Assembly: GCA_016098155.1 (NCBI GenBank)
Contig: JAAAJB010000281.1
Location: forward strand, 1-44,258
Reading direction: 5' to 3'
DNA length: 44,258 bases
From: Actinomortierella ambigua
Taxonomy: Eukaryota > Mortierellomycota > Mortierellomycetes > Mortierellales > Mortierellaceae
A program made the position numbers and the translations under genes. The notes below the pieces were generated by a model, which was not told the DNA's origin, made no database searches, and worked only from the letters and a program-made list of their open reading frames with translations. Positions 21,952-32,945 of this stretch are shown in pieces (positions within the stretch are counted from its first letter, which is position 1; each line of letters starts with the position of its first letter).

Positions 21952-23631
21952 ATGTCATCCGGAGGCTCAACCGTACGCGACTATCTACAGGCTGCAAAGA
22001 TGTCATTGGCGGAAGCAGTGGGCAACTTACCTGCGGCCAACAGAGGCATCCTCGGCGTATGTGTCGTATCGTACGTCGTCTCGCTGCTGTTTGTGGACCT
22101 GTGGGACCTCTTTGGTCTTAACGTCGACGCGGTTGTCCAAAACTGGCAAGGTAGAGACTATCGATTGTGGACTCTTTTTTTTTTTCTCCACCTCCCACCA
22201 CGACCTCCTCTTCCTGCCCCAGGAAAATATGTCGGGGGGCGAAGGACTGAGGACTGAGAATATTATGGAGTGGACAAGTATTTCCATTTGGCCCCCAGGC
22301 TGTCCCCACCTTAAAATGAACAGCGTGTGAACATGAGAGCACTGTTAAAAAAAAAAAAAAGAGTGGGTGTAGGAGAGCTTTTCACTCAGCCAGCCTCTCG
22401 AATGAGATCTAGAGTACTTCGTCTACTAAAGTGCTTCATTTTCCCCTCCGAAAATAGTCTATCGGTTCTTCACGTACTCCTTCATCCAGCCAGTCTTACT
22501 GGGGTTGATTATCAACACCGTGGTGCTGCTCTCAATCGCGAGCCGGTTAGAGCGAGCTCTGGGAACGTTGCCAACGGTATGGGTGCTCGTGGTCACCTTC
22601 ACGGCCGTCCCTGGCATGCTCTTTGTGGCTGTGGCCTTTGTGCTCAACGGTATCTTTGGCACCTCGATCGGTGTACATAGCTCACCGGTGGGGCTCGGTC
22701 CCGTCATTTTTGCGTGTTTTATGTGGATCTCGAGCCAAGATAGCGCTGGTTCATGCAGGTACTGTCGTGAAAACCCAAAATTTCAAAAGCTTCCATTTGC
22801 CCGTGCTATGCCACGCCATGCCATGCGAAAGAGGTGCTAAAGGGGGGCTAACCAACATATGTATGACCTTTATTTTTTTCTATTCCTTTTTTGTTTTGCA
22901 TTACAGCCTCTTTGGTCGCTATACGATTCAGGCGGCGCATTATCCATGGCTGTTGTTCGCTTTGTCGGCTTTGTTGTCAAGCTTCGATTACACTCTTCTT
23001 AACGGGGCTGGCATGGCCATCGGTTATCTTTGTAAGTTTTTATTTTGTTCTGAGATTACTTTTAGGCGTGCACAACCCCTTTCTTCCTCAAGCATTGACC
23101 ACCATTTTGGCTTTGAAGCACATTCACCATGTGGCTCAGAGAAGAAGAAGGGGGAAAGGGGAGAGCGTGGGCATGGTATGTCTGTAGGTGTACATTTTTT
23201 TTCCCAGTCGGCGACAATTGACCATCTACCCTCCACTTCCTCTCTCCCCTTCTGTTTTAGATGCGCGAGGCAAGATGGAGCGTATCACTCCTTCCCCTGA
23301 CCTATTCCTGCGAGCAGAGACCGAGACGCGCGTTGGTCGTACACTGACCTCGACTGTCGACCAATATGTCGGGGTGGAGCAGGCGACGGGGCTTCAGACA
23401 ACTCTGTCGGGGTGGCTTCCAGTATGGACGGCGGATGTCTCGGATGCACAGGAGCGAGGCGCCGCATCGCCAGACAACAGTGCAGCCAGTGGCGGTGCAA
23501 CAACAGGATTGTTTTCAACATCACCATCAGCGCCGGTGTCGGGCTACCAAACAGGGCCGTCTGTTTCCAACCCTTCGTCGACATCTGGGGATTCTTCGTT
23601 TCCTGGGCAGGGCCACAAGCTCGGTGCCTGA
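21952..23631 (+). CDS. Rhomboid-like membrane protein without catalytic residues (pseudoprotease)
   Basis: Four exons: 21952-22150, 22458-22758, 22907-23031 and 23261-23631, giving 331 residues. All junctions keep frame; donors are GTAGAG, GTACTG and GTAAGT, acceptors TAG, CAG and TAG. Hydrophobic segments start near residue 33 and continue through VYRFFTYSFIQPVLLGLIIN, LERALGTLPTVWVLVV and PGMLFVAVAFVL. The rest are SSPVGLGPVIFACFMWIS, YPWLLFALSALL and NGAGMAIGYLYARG. The order (RLERALGT loop, Ser-helix-like segment, C-terminal GYLYARGKMER) matches rhomboid-fold proteins. The Ser position reads VGLGP and the His position NGAG, so both catalytic residues are missing. The C-terminus (about 210-331) is soluble and Ser/Thr/Gly-rich. 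Likely relatives are Rbd2-like or UBAC2/Dsc2-like ER/Golgi factors in membrane protein quality control; I cannot choose between them. Confidence 0.75.
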
Positions 23632-24066
23632 AAAAAAAACAAGAGGAAAGGAAGAGTCAATCAAAGACAAAAAGAGATACACACATTGACACACTCACAC
23701 ATACAACATCCGAACAAAGAAACCACGTATTTTGCTCCTCTTCACTCTTTCCCCCCCCCTCACCCCCCTTTCTCTCTCTCTCTCTCTTTTTTTGCACAAC
23801 ATTACACACACCCTGACGCAGGCTGTGGTATGTGTGTGAGAGATGTGTGCGTGGATTTGTTATATCAGTTTGAAACAGGCAAACGAATCAAAAACATGGC
23901 AAACCATCTGCGGTAGCACTGAATCCAAGATGTTGGAAGGGGGGATAGTAGACCCCGGCGCTCTTTTCCCGCAAACATGCACTACATTATTATCCTGGTA
24001 CACTTGCACGACATTGTAGAGAAGGAGGAGAGGGGGGGAATAGATCGAGAACAGAGATGGTGAGAG

Positions 24067-24067
<1 letters not shown>

Positions 24068-24104
<37 letters not shown>
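24068..24104 (+). repeat. GA dinucleotide microsatellite
   Basis: About 17 GA units, almost perfect, in non-coding DNA. Confidence 0.9.
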
Positions 24105-24106
<2 letters not shown>

Positions 24107-24892
24107 CAGAATGTGTGTGTCAGTGTATAAAGTGATAGAATAGGTGAGCACCACCCTATTATTCACTTGATAAAGTAGAGTATGAACGGGACCCAGTTTA
24201 TGAAGATATTTGAGCAATTCTCGGGGTAGCAGCCAGAGGAATGGTATTAGGGTCAGTTAGGCACTACCAGCAACAACAACAATAACAGCAACAACAACAG
24301 CAACAAATCACACACCCACGGGCAGCAGATGTAATAATATATACAATTAGCCTACCTGATCGTCTGTCTGCATTTATCATTCAGGAAAAAAAAACATGGG
24401 CATGTGCATGTGTGCGTGCGCAAGACGGAGGGGGGGGAGGAAAGGGGAAGAGGAGTTGTTTTTCTTTTGCCAATGACCAGGAGAGGACGAAAGAGTAGTA
24501 GTGCATTGGTGGTCGATGAAGAGGAGATTGGTTCGTAACCACAAAATGTCCTTGTCTCGTTGTCGTCATTGGCTGTACCCACGCCCGGTGTAGAAGACCC
24601 TCCAGAGAACGAGCGAGGTAGAGTAAGGCAGGGGAGAGGAGAGAGAGGAGAGGATAGGGGCAGAGGCCATGGTGGGTAGAATAAGGACATGAACGACTTT
24701 TTTTTTGAGTGAATAGGTGAGTGAGAGCAATATTGGCCGACCGGCAGTTGCGGCGTGCCGTGCCGTGCTGTGTGAGTAGATGAGCTTCATGAGAGACAGA
24801 GAGAAAGTGAGTATTACACTAATACAAACAGTTACGAGTGAGTAGAAGTGAGTGAGTGGGTGAGTGCGTGGGGTAAAAGAGTGTGCAGTATC

Positions 24893-24942
24893 AGCAGCAG
24901 CAACAGCAGCAGCGGCAACAACAACAACAACAACAACAAGAC
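24893..24942 (+). repeat. CAG/CAA trinucleotide microsatellite
   Basis: Runs of CAG then CAA units over about 50 nt; a shorter similar tract lies at about 24268-24305. Both are non-coding. Confidence 0.85.
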
Positions 24943-26929
24943 AGTAGAGTTGGTGGGTTGGGTGAGCACACTAATTGTCGATATATTGCTCGTAACTCAA
25001 GTTGCACGGTAAGTAGTAAGTAGTGTATATGTGTGTGTGTATGTGTGTGGCCTGGGTGGTGGTGGTCATTGGCTTCATCCATTCTGCTTTTTTGCACACT
25101 TTCTCATTCCTTTCATTTCTCTCTTTCTTCTTCTTCTCTTTCTTCTTCCTCTTCTCTCCTCCACCCACCCACCCACTCACTCACTCACTTTCCTTCTCTC
25201 CCCTCCCTATCTTTTTCTCTTTTCTCTCTTCACTTTTATTCTCGCCTTTATTCTCACTCTTATTCTCAGTCAGTCACTCACTCTCTCTCTTCTTGTGTGT
25301 GCCTTGGCTCACTCACTCTCTCACTCACCCTCACTCTCTCCCACTCTCCTTACAGAAGGGCGCACAGCAACAACGTTTCCCGTCGCATACCCCACAACCA
25401 CTTTTATCGATACCCTCCCTGCCTTTCCTCCCTTTTCTCTATCCCTTCTCAGGCCGAGAGAAACTGACAGCCCTTCGGGTATGTATGACAGCGCATCATC
25501 GGTTTTCTCTTCTTATCCCGCCCATCTCAGCCAAACCTCTTGCTTCCCTCTTTTAGCCACAAGGTTGTATTGCTCGAGCCAAAACCAGCACACAGGGAAA
25601 CCTCAAACCGGCCAAAGAGGGCAACAGGACACACCCACCCAGACGAAACGCCCTTCTTGCTCCCCCCTCTCCTCCATCTACCCTTGTTCAACGACCACCA
25701 CGACTCGACCCTTTTTTTGTTTTTGTTTGACGGGATGACAATCTGTTCCTCTCCTCTCCTTCTCCCTCTTTCTCCCTCCCTCTCTCTCTCTCTCCGTCTC
25801 TCTCTGTCTCCGTCTGTCTATCTCTTTCTCTCTCTCCTTGCACCCCAACGACGAGGACGAGGACGAGGACGAGGACAATGGACAATCAGGCAACAGGGCG
25901 GAGCGAAAACCTCCTTTATCCTGCAGTTGGTCCGTTGTATCTGGGAGCTGATTTCTTGTTGCCGGGAGGACATGGACGGATGTTGACTCTAGTCTACCCA
26001 ACATGGGGGCGCAGATGTCGACTTTTTGGTTCCTCCCCTTCCCCCCTTCCCCTTCCCCTTCCTTCTCTCCACACCTCCCCTTCCCTTCCCCGAACGGCAC
26101 TCTATTGTTGTGTGTGTATGTGCTGATGTCGAATAACATTTTCACATTGGACACAGACTTGCGATAGTGTGCCCATTTGGAGGAAAGGTGGGATTTTGTT
26201 GTTTGTTGATGCTGTCGTTGTGTACCGTCAACAATATGCGTTTTCCTCCTCCTCCTTCTTCTCTCTTCATCCCCTCTGTTCTTCTTTCTGTACAGCATTG
26301 AAAAGCAGTCGGTCGAGTAGACGACTGGGAGGCAGTGTGGCCACAACCCTCGCGAAGAGAGGTTGTGAGTGAGAGAAAGAAAAATACTCGGCAGAGGATC
26401 CAATAAGAGAGGAAAGGGATGACTGGCTGGGAGCACACACACGTACCCCAACCCGCATCATGCTTTGTACTACCACACCTGCCCGAGTGCCAGGAAGGAC
26501 AGAGATGGGCACGACCCTTTGTGTCTTTGTGTGGCTCTGTGATAATGCATTAGCTCGACCGACGGCAGGCTGTCGTGGCAGACAGGCAGATGGACAGACG
26601 GACAGCGACCTCCCTCCCCCAGGAGTATTCAAACTGTCCATCCATCCATCCATCCAGTCATCCATAACACTCACTTACTCCCCAGCACAAGTCTGCCTAG
26701 CCCAACTCTTCTCCTCTTCCCCCCTTTCGTCAATAATGCTCATCCAAAAACAGGCGTCACTTGTGCACAAAACTGATCTCGTGCTATTTTGTTCTCTTTC
26801 TTTTTAGGAAGGACTGAGTTTTTTTTTGAAGCATATTGAACAGATCACCCACCACCTCTGTTTCTTTGTGCGTCCTCGTTTTGTTGTGTTGCTGGTCCTC
26901 CTTATCCTATCCAATCAATCGGATTCAGC

Positions 26930-29900
26930 ATGTCTACCCCTGCGCAGGAAGCAGAAGGTGAGGAGAATCGCCACTTGCTTTTGTTTGTTTGTCTGTCTGT
27001 CTGTCGTCGTCGCCTCACTGCTTCCGAGGAGTGAAGACCAGTGGGACGGGCTTGTCTTGCTTCATCCATCCGTCACACACATACATGCACGCACAGCAAC
27101 ACGGACACACTCAAACTTTCTATCTCCTATCTATCCATCTCTCTTCTCTCTCTCTCTCCCTCTCTCTCTCTCTTTCTCCTTCCTTCTTGATAAAAAAGTG
27201 ACGAGCCCCACCGAGGCTCAGCCTCCGATCGAACAGCCCAAGAAGGCGAAACGGAAACGCATTACCCCGGAGCAGCTCGAGCATTTGGTCGCTCTCTTTG
27301 AAAAGACAGATACCCCTTCGTATGAGACCCGCGAGGGTCTGGCCAAGAAGCTGGGCATGACCAACCGCGAGATTCAGGTATGCCACCCTGTGTCTTGAGA
27401 AGGGGAGAAGGCGAGGACAGAGGGAAAGAAAAGAAGGAAAATGCACACGGCAAAGACTCGGACAAGGTTTAGAGAGCTCATGGCATATATAAGCTCAGGC
27501 ACCAATAACGTTTATTTTATTCTCAATTCACTTTGGTCGGTGATCGATTGATGGTTTTTTTTATATCATACACAGGTTTGGTTCCAGAATCGACGTGCAA
27601 AGGCGAATCGCATCAAGATCAACGAGCAGGCCGCACTTCAGCATCAGCAACACCTACAGCAACAGCTCCAGCGCGCCGGCTACGCCACCGCCGCAGCGCC
27701 TCACATCCATTCTGCCCCAGGAACGCCCATCCAGCCCCTGCCCCACGGCGCTTCCCACTCGCCCCATGATCCGATGGCATATGGCGGCTACTTGCCACCC
27801 ACGTCTTCGGCACCACACCACCTTCACCCCGGGAACCATCCCATGACCATGCCCACGCCCGTCCCTCGCCGCCCTTCAGCGGCAGCTCGCCACGCTGCTC
27901 AGCGTCGTCCAGCAAGTTTGTACAATATTGGGAGCCATCACCACCTGCAGCAGTACCAGCAACAGCATCTCCAGCACCAGCAGGCCTATGCACACGCAAC
28001 ATACCAGAGCCACGGCATGGATATCATCCTCCCAGCAGGCTCCACACGTCCCTTTGCTGGTGGTCCGCCTGCACCTCTCACCATTCCAACCTCAATGCAT
28101 GTCCCGCGCTCGCCACCTCTAGGTCGAGAAGACGCCGCCATGGACTATGATAGACCAAGACACGAGCGTACGCCTTCGGGAAGTGGCCATGGTGTCCCTT
28201 ATGGTTCTTCGCATTCCATCTCACCCACGTCGCCGCTTGCTCGCCTGCCCTCCAATGGATCCCATCCATTTGATCACGAGCGCTCGGTGGGCAACTCTAC
28301 CCCGTCGAGCCCACATTATGGCGGCGCCCCAAATGGACACCAATATCAGCACCAGCACCAGCATCAGCATCAGCACCAGCACCAACACCAACACCAGCAT
28401 CAACACCACCACCACCACCCTCCACCGGGTCATGACCACTCTTCGCCCTACAACAACATGCAGCAGCGACCCTCAAGTCCTCCACGGTATTCGCCTTCGG
28501 CAGACATGTATGAGATGTCACTGTCGGGACATCGCACGCCTGTGGGTGGCGCGGGTCAGCGATCAAGTATGGGGGCTTTCCCGCAGCATAGCAATGACGA
28601 GATGGATCGAGACATGGATGTGTCCCCTCGAGAACGAGGTGGCGCAGCGGTGGACCCACGGCGAGCATCGTCGCAGGACCGATCGTATTATAGCCCTGCA
28701 ATGCGTCGATCAGGAGATTTGACGGTGATCTTTGACGAACACCATGAGCTCATGCAAGATGACCTGCAGATGGAATCACGCCTGGTGATCACGGATGATG
28801 AGCCAAAGGGTTCTGCGATCGATCTTCTCGCCTATGCAGCAGCCTGTGTGCAGGAGACGGAGCAAAACAAGACAAAACGCGAGCACCGGGATTCGGGTCA
28901 CTATCAGCGCGATAGTAGTGCAGCGGAGGAGAGCCCACGGAGCCCTATGGATGTGTCGATGGACCACGATGGCAAGGACCCAGTGGTGGTTGAACGGCGG
29001 ACGGCTACGCCTAGCGCCAGCGGGACATTGATGGCCAGTCCAGATCTCGATGCTAGCTCTTCCACCTCCTCCTCTTCTTCTGCATGGACCTCCTCTGCAG
29101 GAGACCGACGGTCGGGCAACTTTTCATTGATGCAGGGAGCACATGCTTTTGCCGACCCTTCCTACGCAACGTCGCCTGTTCGCCGCGCGCGACCAGTGAC
29201 GTACAGCGGCAGTGGATACCTCTATGACCACCACGAGGACACACATCTGGCCCTACCAGCGACATATTCGACGCGGGCAAGCCCGTCGCCGCGCCGTCAA
29301 AACTACCGCAACTCGGCCGATATTTCCTCAAGTCAGTTTATGTCGCAGCGGGCCTGGTCCCGCGCACGTCGATCCTCGTCGACGGTGTATCCACCCTCGC
29401 CAAAGTCCTCTGGAGCAGCCGCTGCTGCAGGCGGCGACTATCGTGACGGACGAGGTGGAGGGTTTAGTAATGGTGGAAGTAGCAGCGGTTTTGGTGGCGG
29501 CGGTAGCAGTGGCTTTGGTGGTGGCGGTGGTGGTGGTGGTGCGCCGAGCGAGAGTGATTCGCCCGCGTCGTTAAATGACGAGGGCGATGAGGAGGACGAG
29601 GAAACGGAGATGAACCGACTGCGAGCAGCGAAGCGGCGCAGTGGGAATGCAAACTCATTTTTTGCGTGCTCGCCCAATGGCGATCCTCTTGGGTTTGGTG
29701 GTATGCGTTCGATGGACGAGGCCATGTTCCCGCCTGTCCCCAGCCTTCCTGCGGCGTTGACGACGACGGCAACACCACCAGCTGCCCATGGGTCCAGCGC
29801 GACTACCACCCCTACAGCTTCATCGAGCGTGGGGAGCTCGCGGCCTTCGTCGCAGGTGTTTGGCGAGCCCTCGGACTCTGACAGTCGAGCAGCCTCGACC

Positions 29901-30173
29901 ATGGTGACGAGCTTGAGTGCTCCCGGACTTTTAGGATCAGCCGAGGCCCGCCAGGACATGGCATCGGTGTCGTCGTCAACGGGAAGCGGCGGCCACGATG
30001 CGAAGCAACTGCCACCGATCATGGACCATCCGATCAAGAAAGAGGAGATGGATCATCCGATGACGCCGACGGCGCCTCTTCAGTTGGACAAGGCGCTGCC
30101 TCCAATCAACATTGCACCACCACCAGGAAAAGAGCCAGAGAAGAAGAAGAAGAGCTGGCGTCCATGGCTGTAA
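26930..30173 (+). CDS. Homeodomain transcription factor, 934 residues
   Basis: Three coding exons: 26930-26957 (9 codons plus one base), 27199-27377 and 27576-30173. Donors are GTGAGG and GTATGC, acceptors AAG and CAG. The homeodomain covers about residues 24-83: basic arm KKAKRKR, helix 1 TPEQLEHLVALFEK, helix 2 TREGLAKKLG, and recognition helix NREIQVWFQNRRAKANR with Gln at homeodomain position 50 and Asn at 51. The exon 2/3 border falls between Gln and Val of the recognition helix. It is a typical (non-TALE) homeodomain near the N-terminus. The remaining 850 residues are low complexity: Gln/His/Pro-rich, a His-Gln repeat (codons at 28341-28425), a Ser-rich block, a Gly-rich block and an acidic patch. 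A less repetitive central block (VIFDEHHELMQDDLQMESR, then AIDLLAYAAAC) may be a functional motif. The extreme C-terminus is basic (KKKKSWRPWL). It should bind DNA in the nucleus; targets are unknown. Confidence 0.9.
28341..28425 (+). repeat. CAGCAY-type coding repeat (His-Gln tract)
   Basis: Alternating CAG/CAA and CAC/CAT codons encode about ten HQ units followed by a His run in the homeodomain protein. Such tracts vary in length between strains. Confidence 0.85.
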
Positions 30174-30874
30174 CGATAGTTTTTTTTTTTTTTTTTTTTT
30201 CCCTTTGCCCCCTCCCCCCCCCGTTCCTTTCACCCGTTTGTTTTCTTCCCCCCCACCCCCCCTCTCCGCCTTTTACATTCATGCACGTACATTTTTTTTG
30301 TAATACACATCATTTCTTTAGCATTGTCTGTGATGTCGAAGGAGCATACCCTTGAATAGAACCAACCCTGTTGGATGCGGCGGTCGTCTGCCTCTTCGTC
30401 CACTTTGCACCTTCTTCATTATCATGCTGTTCACTGGTTTCGACATTGATTGTCCTCCCCGAATCAGATAAGCGACAAGAATAACTGTCTTTGACGAAAC
30501 AAAAAAAAAGGGCTCCAGGCCAGCATGTCCATATTGGCATCCTTCGCCGTTAGGGGGGATCTGTCGCTAGTTGGTCGTCGCACAAAAAGATCGAGACCGC
30601 CTCACTTTTGAGTCTTCCACTTTTGTTGTTGTCGTTGCTGTCGCCACTGCTGGTCTCGTCATCAGCGCTGTGCTCAAGGTTCTGCGTTCTCAGAAGATAG
30701 GCTTCGTCGGTAATCTTGGCAAGCAAGCCGGACTGCTTTTCAAACCGTTCTCTCCCCCTTTTTGTTCATTGCGCTCACTCCCTTTTTTCCTCTCCACACT
30801 CCACGTCCTACTTTCATTTACTTTCACCCGCACAGCCATCTTTTTCTACTGCCACCCTTCTCTCCCCTTCCAAA
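30174..30874. other. Intergenic region between the homeodomain gene and VPS2
   Basis: A T20 tract at 30181-30200 and C/T-rich DNA mark the 3' region of the homeodomain gene. The right part (about 30560-30874) is C/T-rich and reads as the VPS2 leader. No gene is seen. Confidence 0.5.
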
Positions 30875-32420
30875 ATGATGGTAATGCCTACAAGACTCGT
30901 GGACATCCTAGCTTGGCATATTCAGTCCTTTTTTCACGTCACTCCAGACCCATGCAAAACCTTCTTGGCATGACTGCATTCTATTAACCACAAGGGAAAG
31001 AAGGGAGAGGAGAGGAGGGATACCCTTGCATAACGTATTCAAACCACCCTCCCTCCCTGAACAAGCAGCCCATGAACCCTCCCAAACAGCCCAAGACCCC
31101 CAAGACTCTTTGTACCTGTTCTGTCTACTGTCAGGAGGGAAAAGAGACTCATTCTTGACTTTTTTCCTTTTTCTTTTTTTTTTATTGTATGCGGGGATAA
31201 CTAGAAATTTTTATTTGGCCGCCAGACTCCAGCCGAGGCACTGCGGGCCCATCAACGGGCGTTGACAAAAGCCCAGCGGGAGCTGGACCGAGAGCGAATG
31301 AAGCTGGAGCAACAAGAGAAGAAGTTGATTGTCGATATTAAGAAGACTGCCAAGGCTGGTCAGATGGTAAGGCAAGAAGGGGCGCGTTGGAAGGAAAAAA
31401 CAAGTTTTTTTTTTCTGTTAGAGTTGTCAGATTCTGAAGTGGAGTCGATGACGGCATTATCGTTGAGGAAGAGGCGGAGAGCCCTCAGAAAAACAAGAAG
31501 AAGAAGAACAAGACAAAACATGCCTAATATCCACAACCTCCCTTCCCCTTCCCCCCTCCGCCTTTTTTTCTCCTTCCATTGTCTAGAATGCATGCAAGGT
31601 GATGGCCAAGGATCTGGTTCGGACGAGGCGATATATCCAAAAGTTTTACGCAATGAAGACTCAGCTACAGGCTGTGGGCTTGCGCATCCAGGGCTTGCGA
31701 TCCAACCAGCAGATGGCAGAAGCAATGCGAGGAGCTACCAAGGTAAAAAACAAAAAAGAGGGGGGATCTTGTTGTTCTATCTTCAATGTTCACTGCCAAA
31801 CAAACATTATGAAGGAAAGAAGGGCTTGTTCAAATTACAGAACCAAAAGGAAAAGAAGACGCAGACATGGAACTGACCATCCGATCATATACTCGGCCCG
31901 TCCTTTTATTTCTAATTCCTCCTTCCCCTTTCTTTTCTTTTTTTTTTCCCTCTTAGGCGATGGGTGCGATGAACCGGAGCATGAACCTGCCTCAAATCCA
32001 AAAGATTATGATGGACTTTGAGAAGGAGAACGAGATGATGGATATGAAGGAAGAGATGATGTCAGATACGATCGACGATGCTATGGAGGAAGAAGAGGAC
32101 GAAGAAGAGGAGGAGGCGATTGTTAGCCAGGTGCTGGATGAGATTGGTATCAGCTTGGATATGGCTGTAAGTCTTATTTTATATTTTTTTTTGCCAGTTG
32201 GAAGGTGGAGAATTGTGTCTACAATGTCGTTCTACTGGAGTATGAAAAAAAAAAACACTGACTCCTTTTTATTTTTCTGTTGGAAAAAAATTAGATGCCT
32301 GGAACTGGGACAACAATCAAGACACCTGTTAGCTCTGGGAAGGAACGAGTTGCACAGGCCGAGGGCTTTGGGGATGATGCAGACTTGCAAGCCCGTTTGG
32401 ACAATCTCCGACGCGAATAG
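30875..32420 (+). CDS. VPS2: ESCRT-III subunit Vps2 (CHMP2A / Did4)
   Basis: Five coding exons: 30875-30880 (two codons, MM), 31205-31366, 31587-31742, 31957-32166 and 32295-32420. All junctions are phase 0, giving 219 residues (human CHMP2A has 222). The second exon opens KFLFGRQTPAEALRAHQRAL, the canonical N-terminal amphipathic and basic start of CHMP2. ELDRERMKLEQQEKKL, MAKDLVRTRRYIQKF and LPQIQKIMMDFEKENEMMDM (alpha-1 to alpha-5 core) follow. An acidic linker (EEEEDEEEEE) and a C-terminal MIM1 motif (DLQARLDNLRRE) for the Vps4 MIT domain complete it. It acts on endosome membranes in multivesicular-body sorting and membrane scission with Vps24 and Snf7. The second exon is preceded in frame by a stop (the TAG of its acceptor), so a separate first exon is required. 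The ATGATG just before a GTAATG donor is the best candidate, but its 324-nt intron is the least certain part. Confidence 0.92.
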
Positions 32421-32945
32421 AAGAGAGGAGGGCAGGTGAAGGGTTTGAAGTGTGTGGGGACCAGTGTTGTAGAGTTGAAAATGAAATAATCCAGATATCG
32501 AGAAAGTTAGTGGTTTCATGTTGAGGAGACGCGTGACAAGGCTACACCTTATTACTTAGTTTTGAGCGTATCAAGACATTCGAGCATGGCACAGACCAAA
32601 AAAACAAAAAAAAGTCGCATCGTCCCTGCCGATCTTCTGATCACCCCATGAGTCGCGAGAAACGAGAAGATCGAGCAGTGAATTTTTGTCCGAGATGCGT
32701 GCCGTACGTGCTTGATGTTTGCAGCTCAAACTTGGATAGTAAAAACTCCAATGATGCAGATTGGTCAACCGCTTCCTGGAGCGGAACAGGTTGGCTGTTC
32801 TTTTTTTCCTTGATTTTAAAAAATGGTGGCGTCTGAGGGGGCTGAGCCAAAAGGGGCGGTTGGGTGTTGTAAAAAGGGGGAGCGGCACTGCAGGTTGAAT
32901 GCATTCCTCCACCCTCTCCCCTCGTTCTACACACTAATTTTCCTA
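32421..32945. other. Intergenic region between VPS2 and BUB3
   Basis: No gene is seen. It contains the VPS2 3' region and a BUB3 promoter without a clear TATA box. Confidence 0.5.

Larger units (their letters stand above)
23632..26929. other. 3.3-kb repeat-rich intergenic region upstream of the homeodomain gene
   Basis: No protein gene is seen; the long open frames here are translations of CTCACT, GAGA and CAG/CAA repeats. The right half looks like a long transcribed leader. C/T-rich stretches end in good 3' splice sites: TTACAG at 25350-25355, TTTTTAG near 25549-25555 and TTTTTAG at 26801-26807. A 5' leader with one or more introns is therefore plausible. Confidence 0.45.

Noticed and set aside
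24268..24942. Regular CAG/CAA blocks considered as a CRISPR-like array
   Set aside because: Simple trinucleotide repeats without unique spacers, in a eukaryote.
25031..25738. 235-codon plus-strand frame of Ser/Leu/Phe/Pro
   Set aside because: Translation of C/T-rich microsatellite DNA; overlapping frames look the same.
25678..26451. 257-codon minus-strand frame with Arg/Glu repeats
   Set aside because: Arises from GA/CT and GACGAG repeats; no motif and no splice support.
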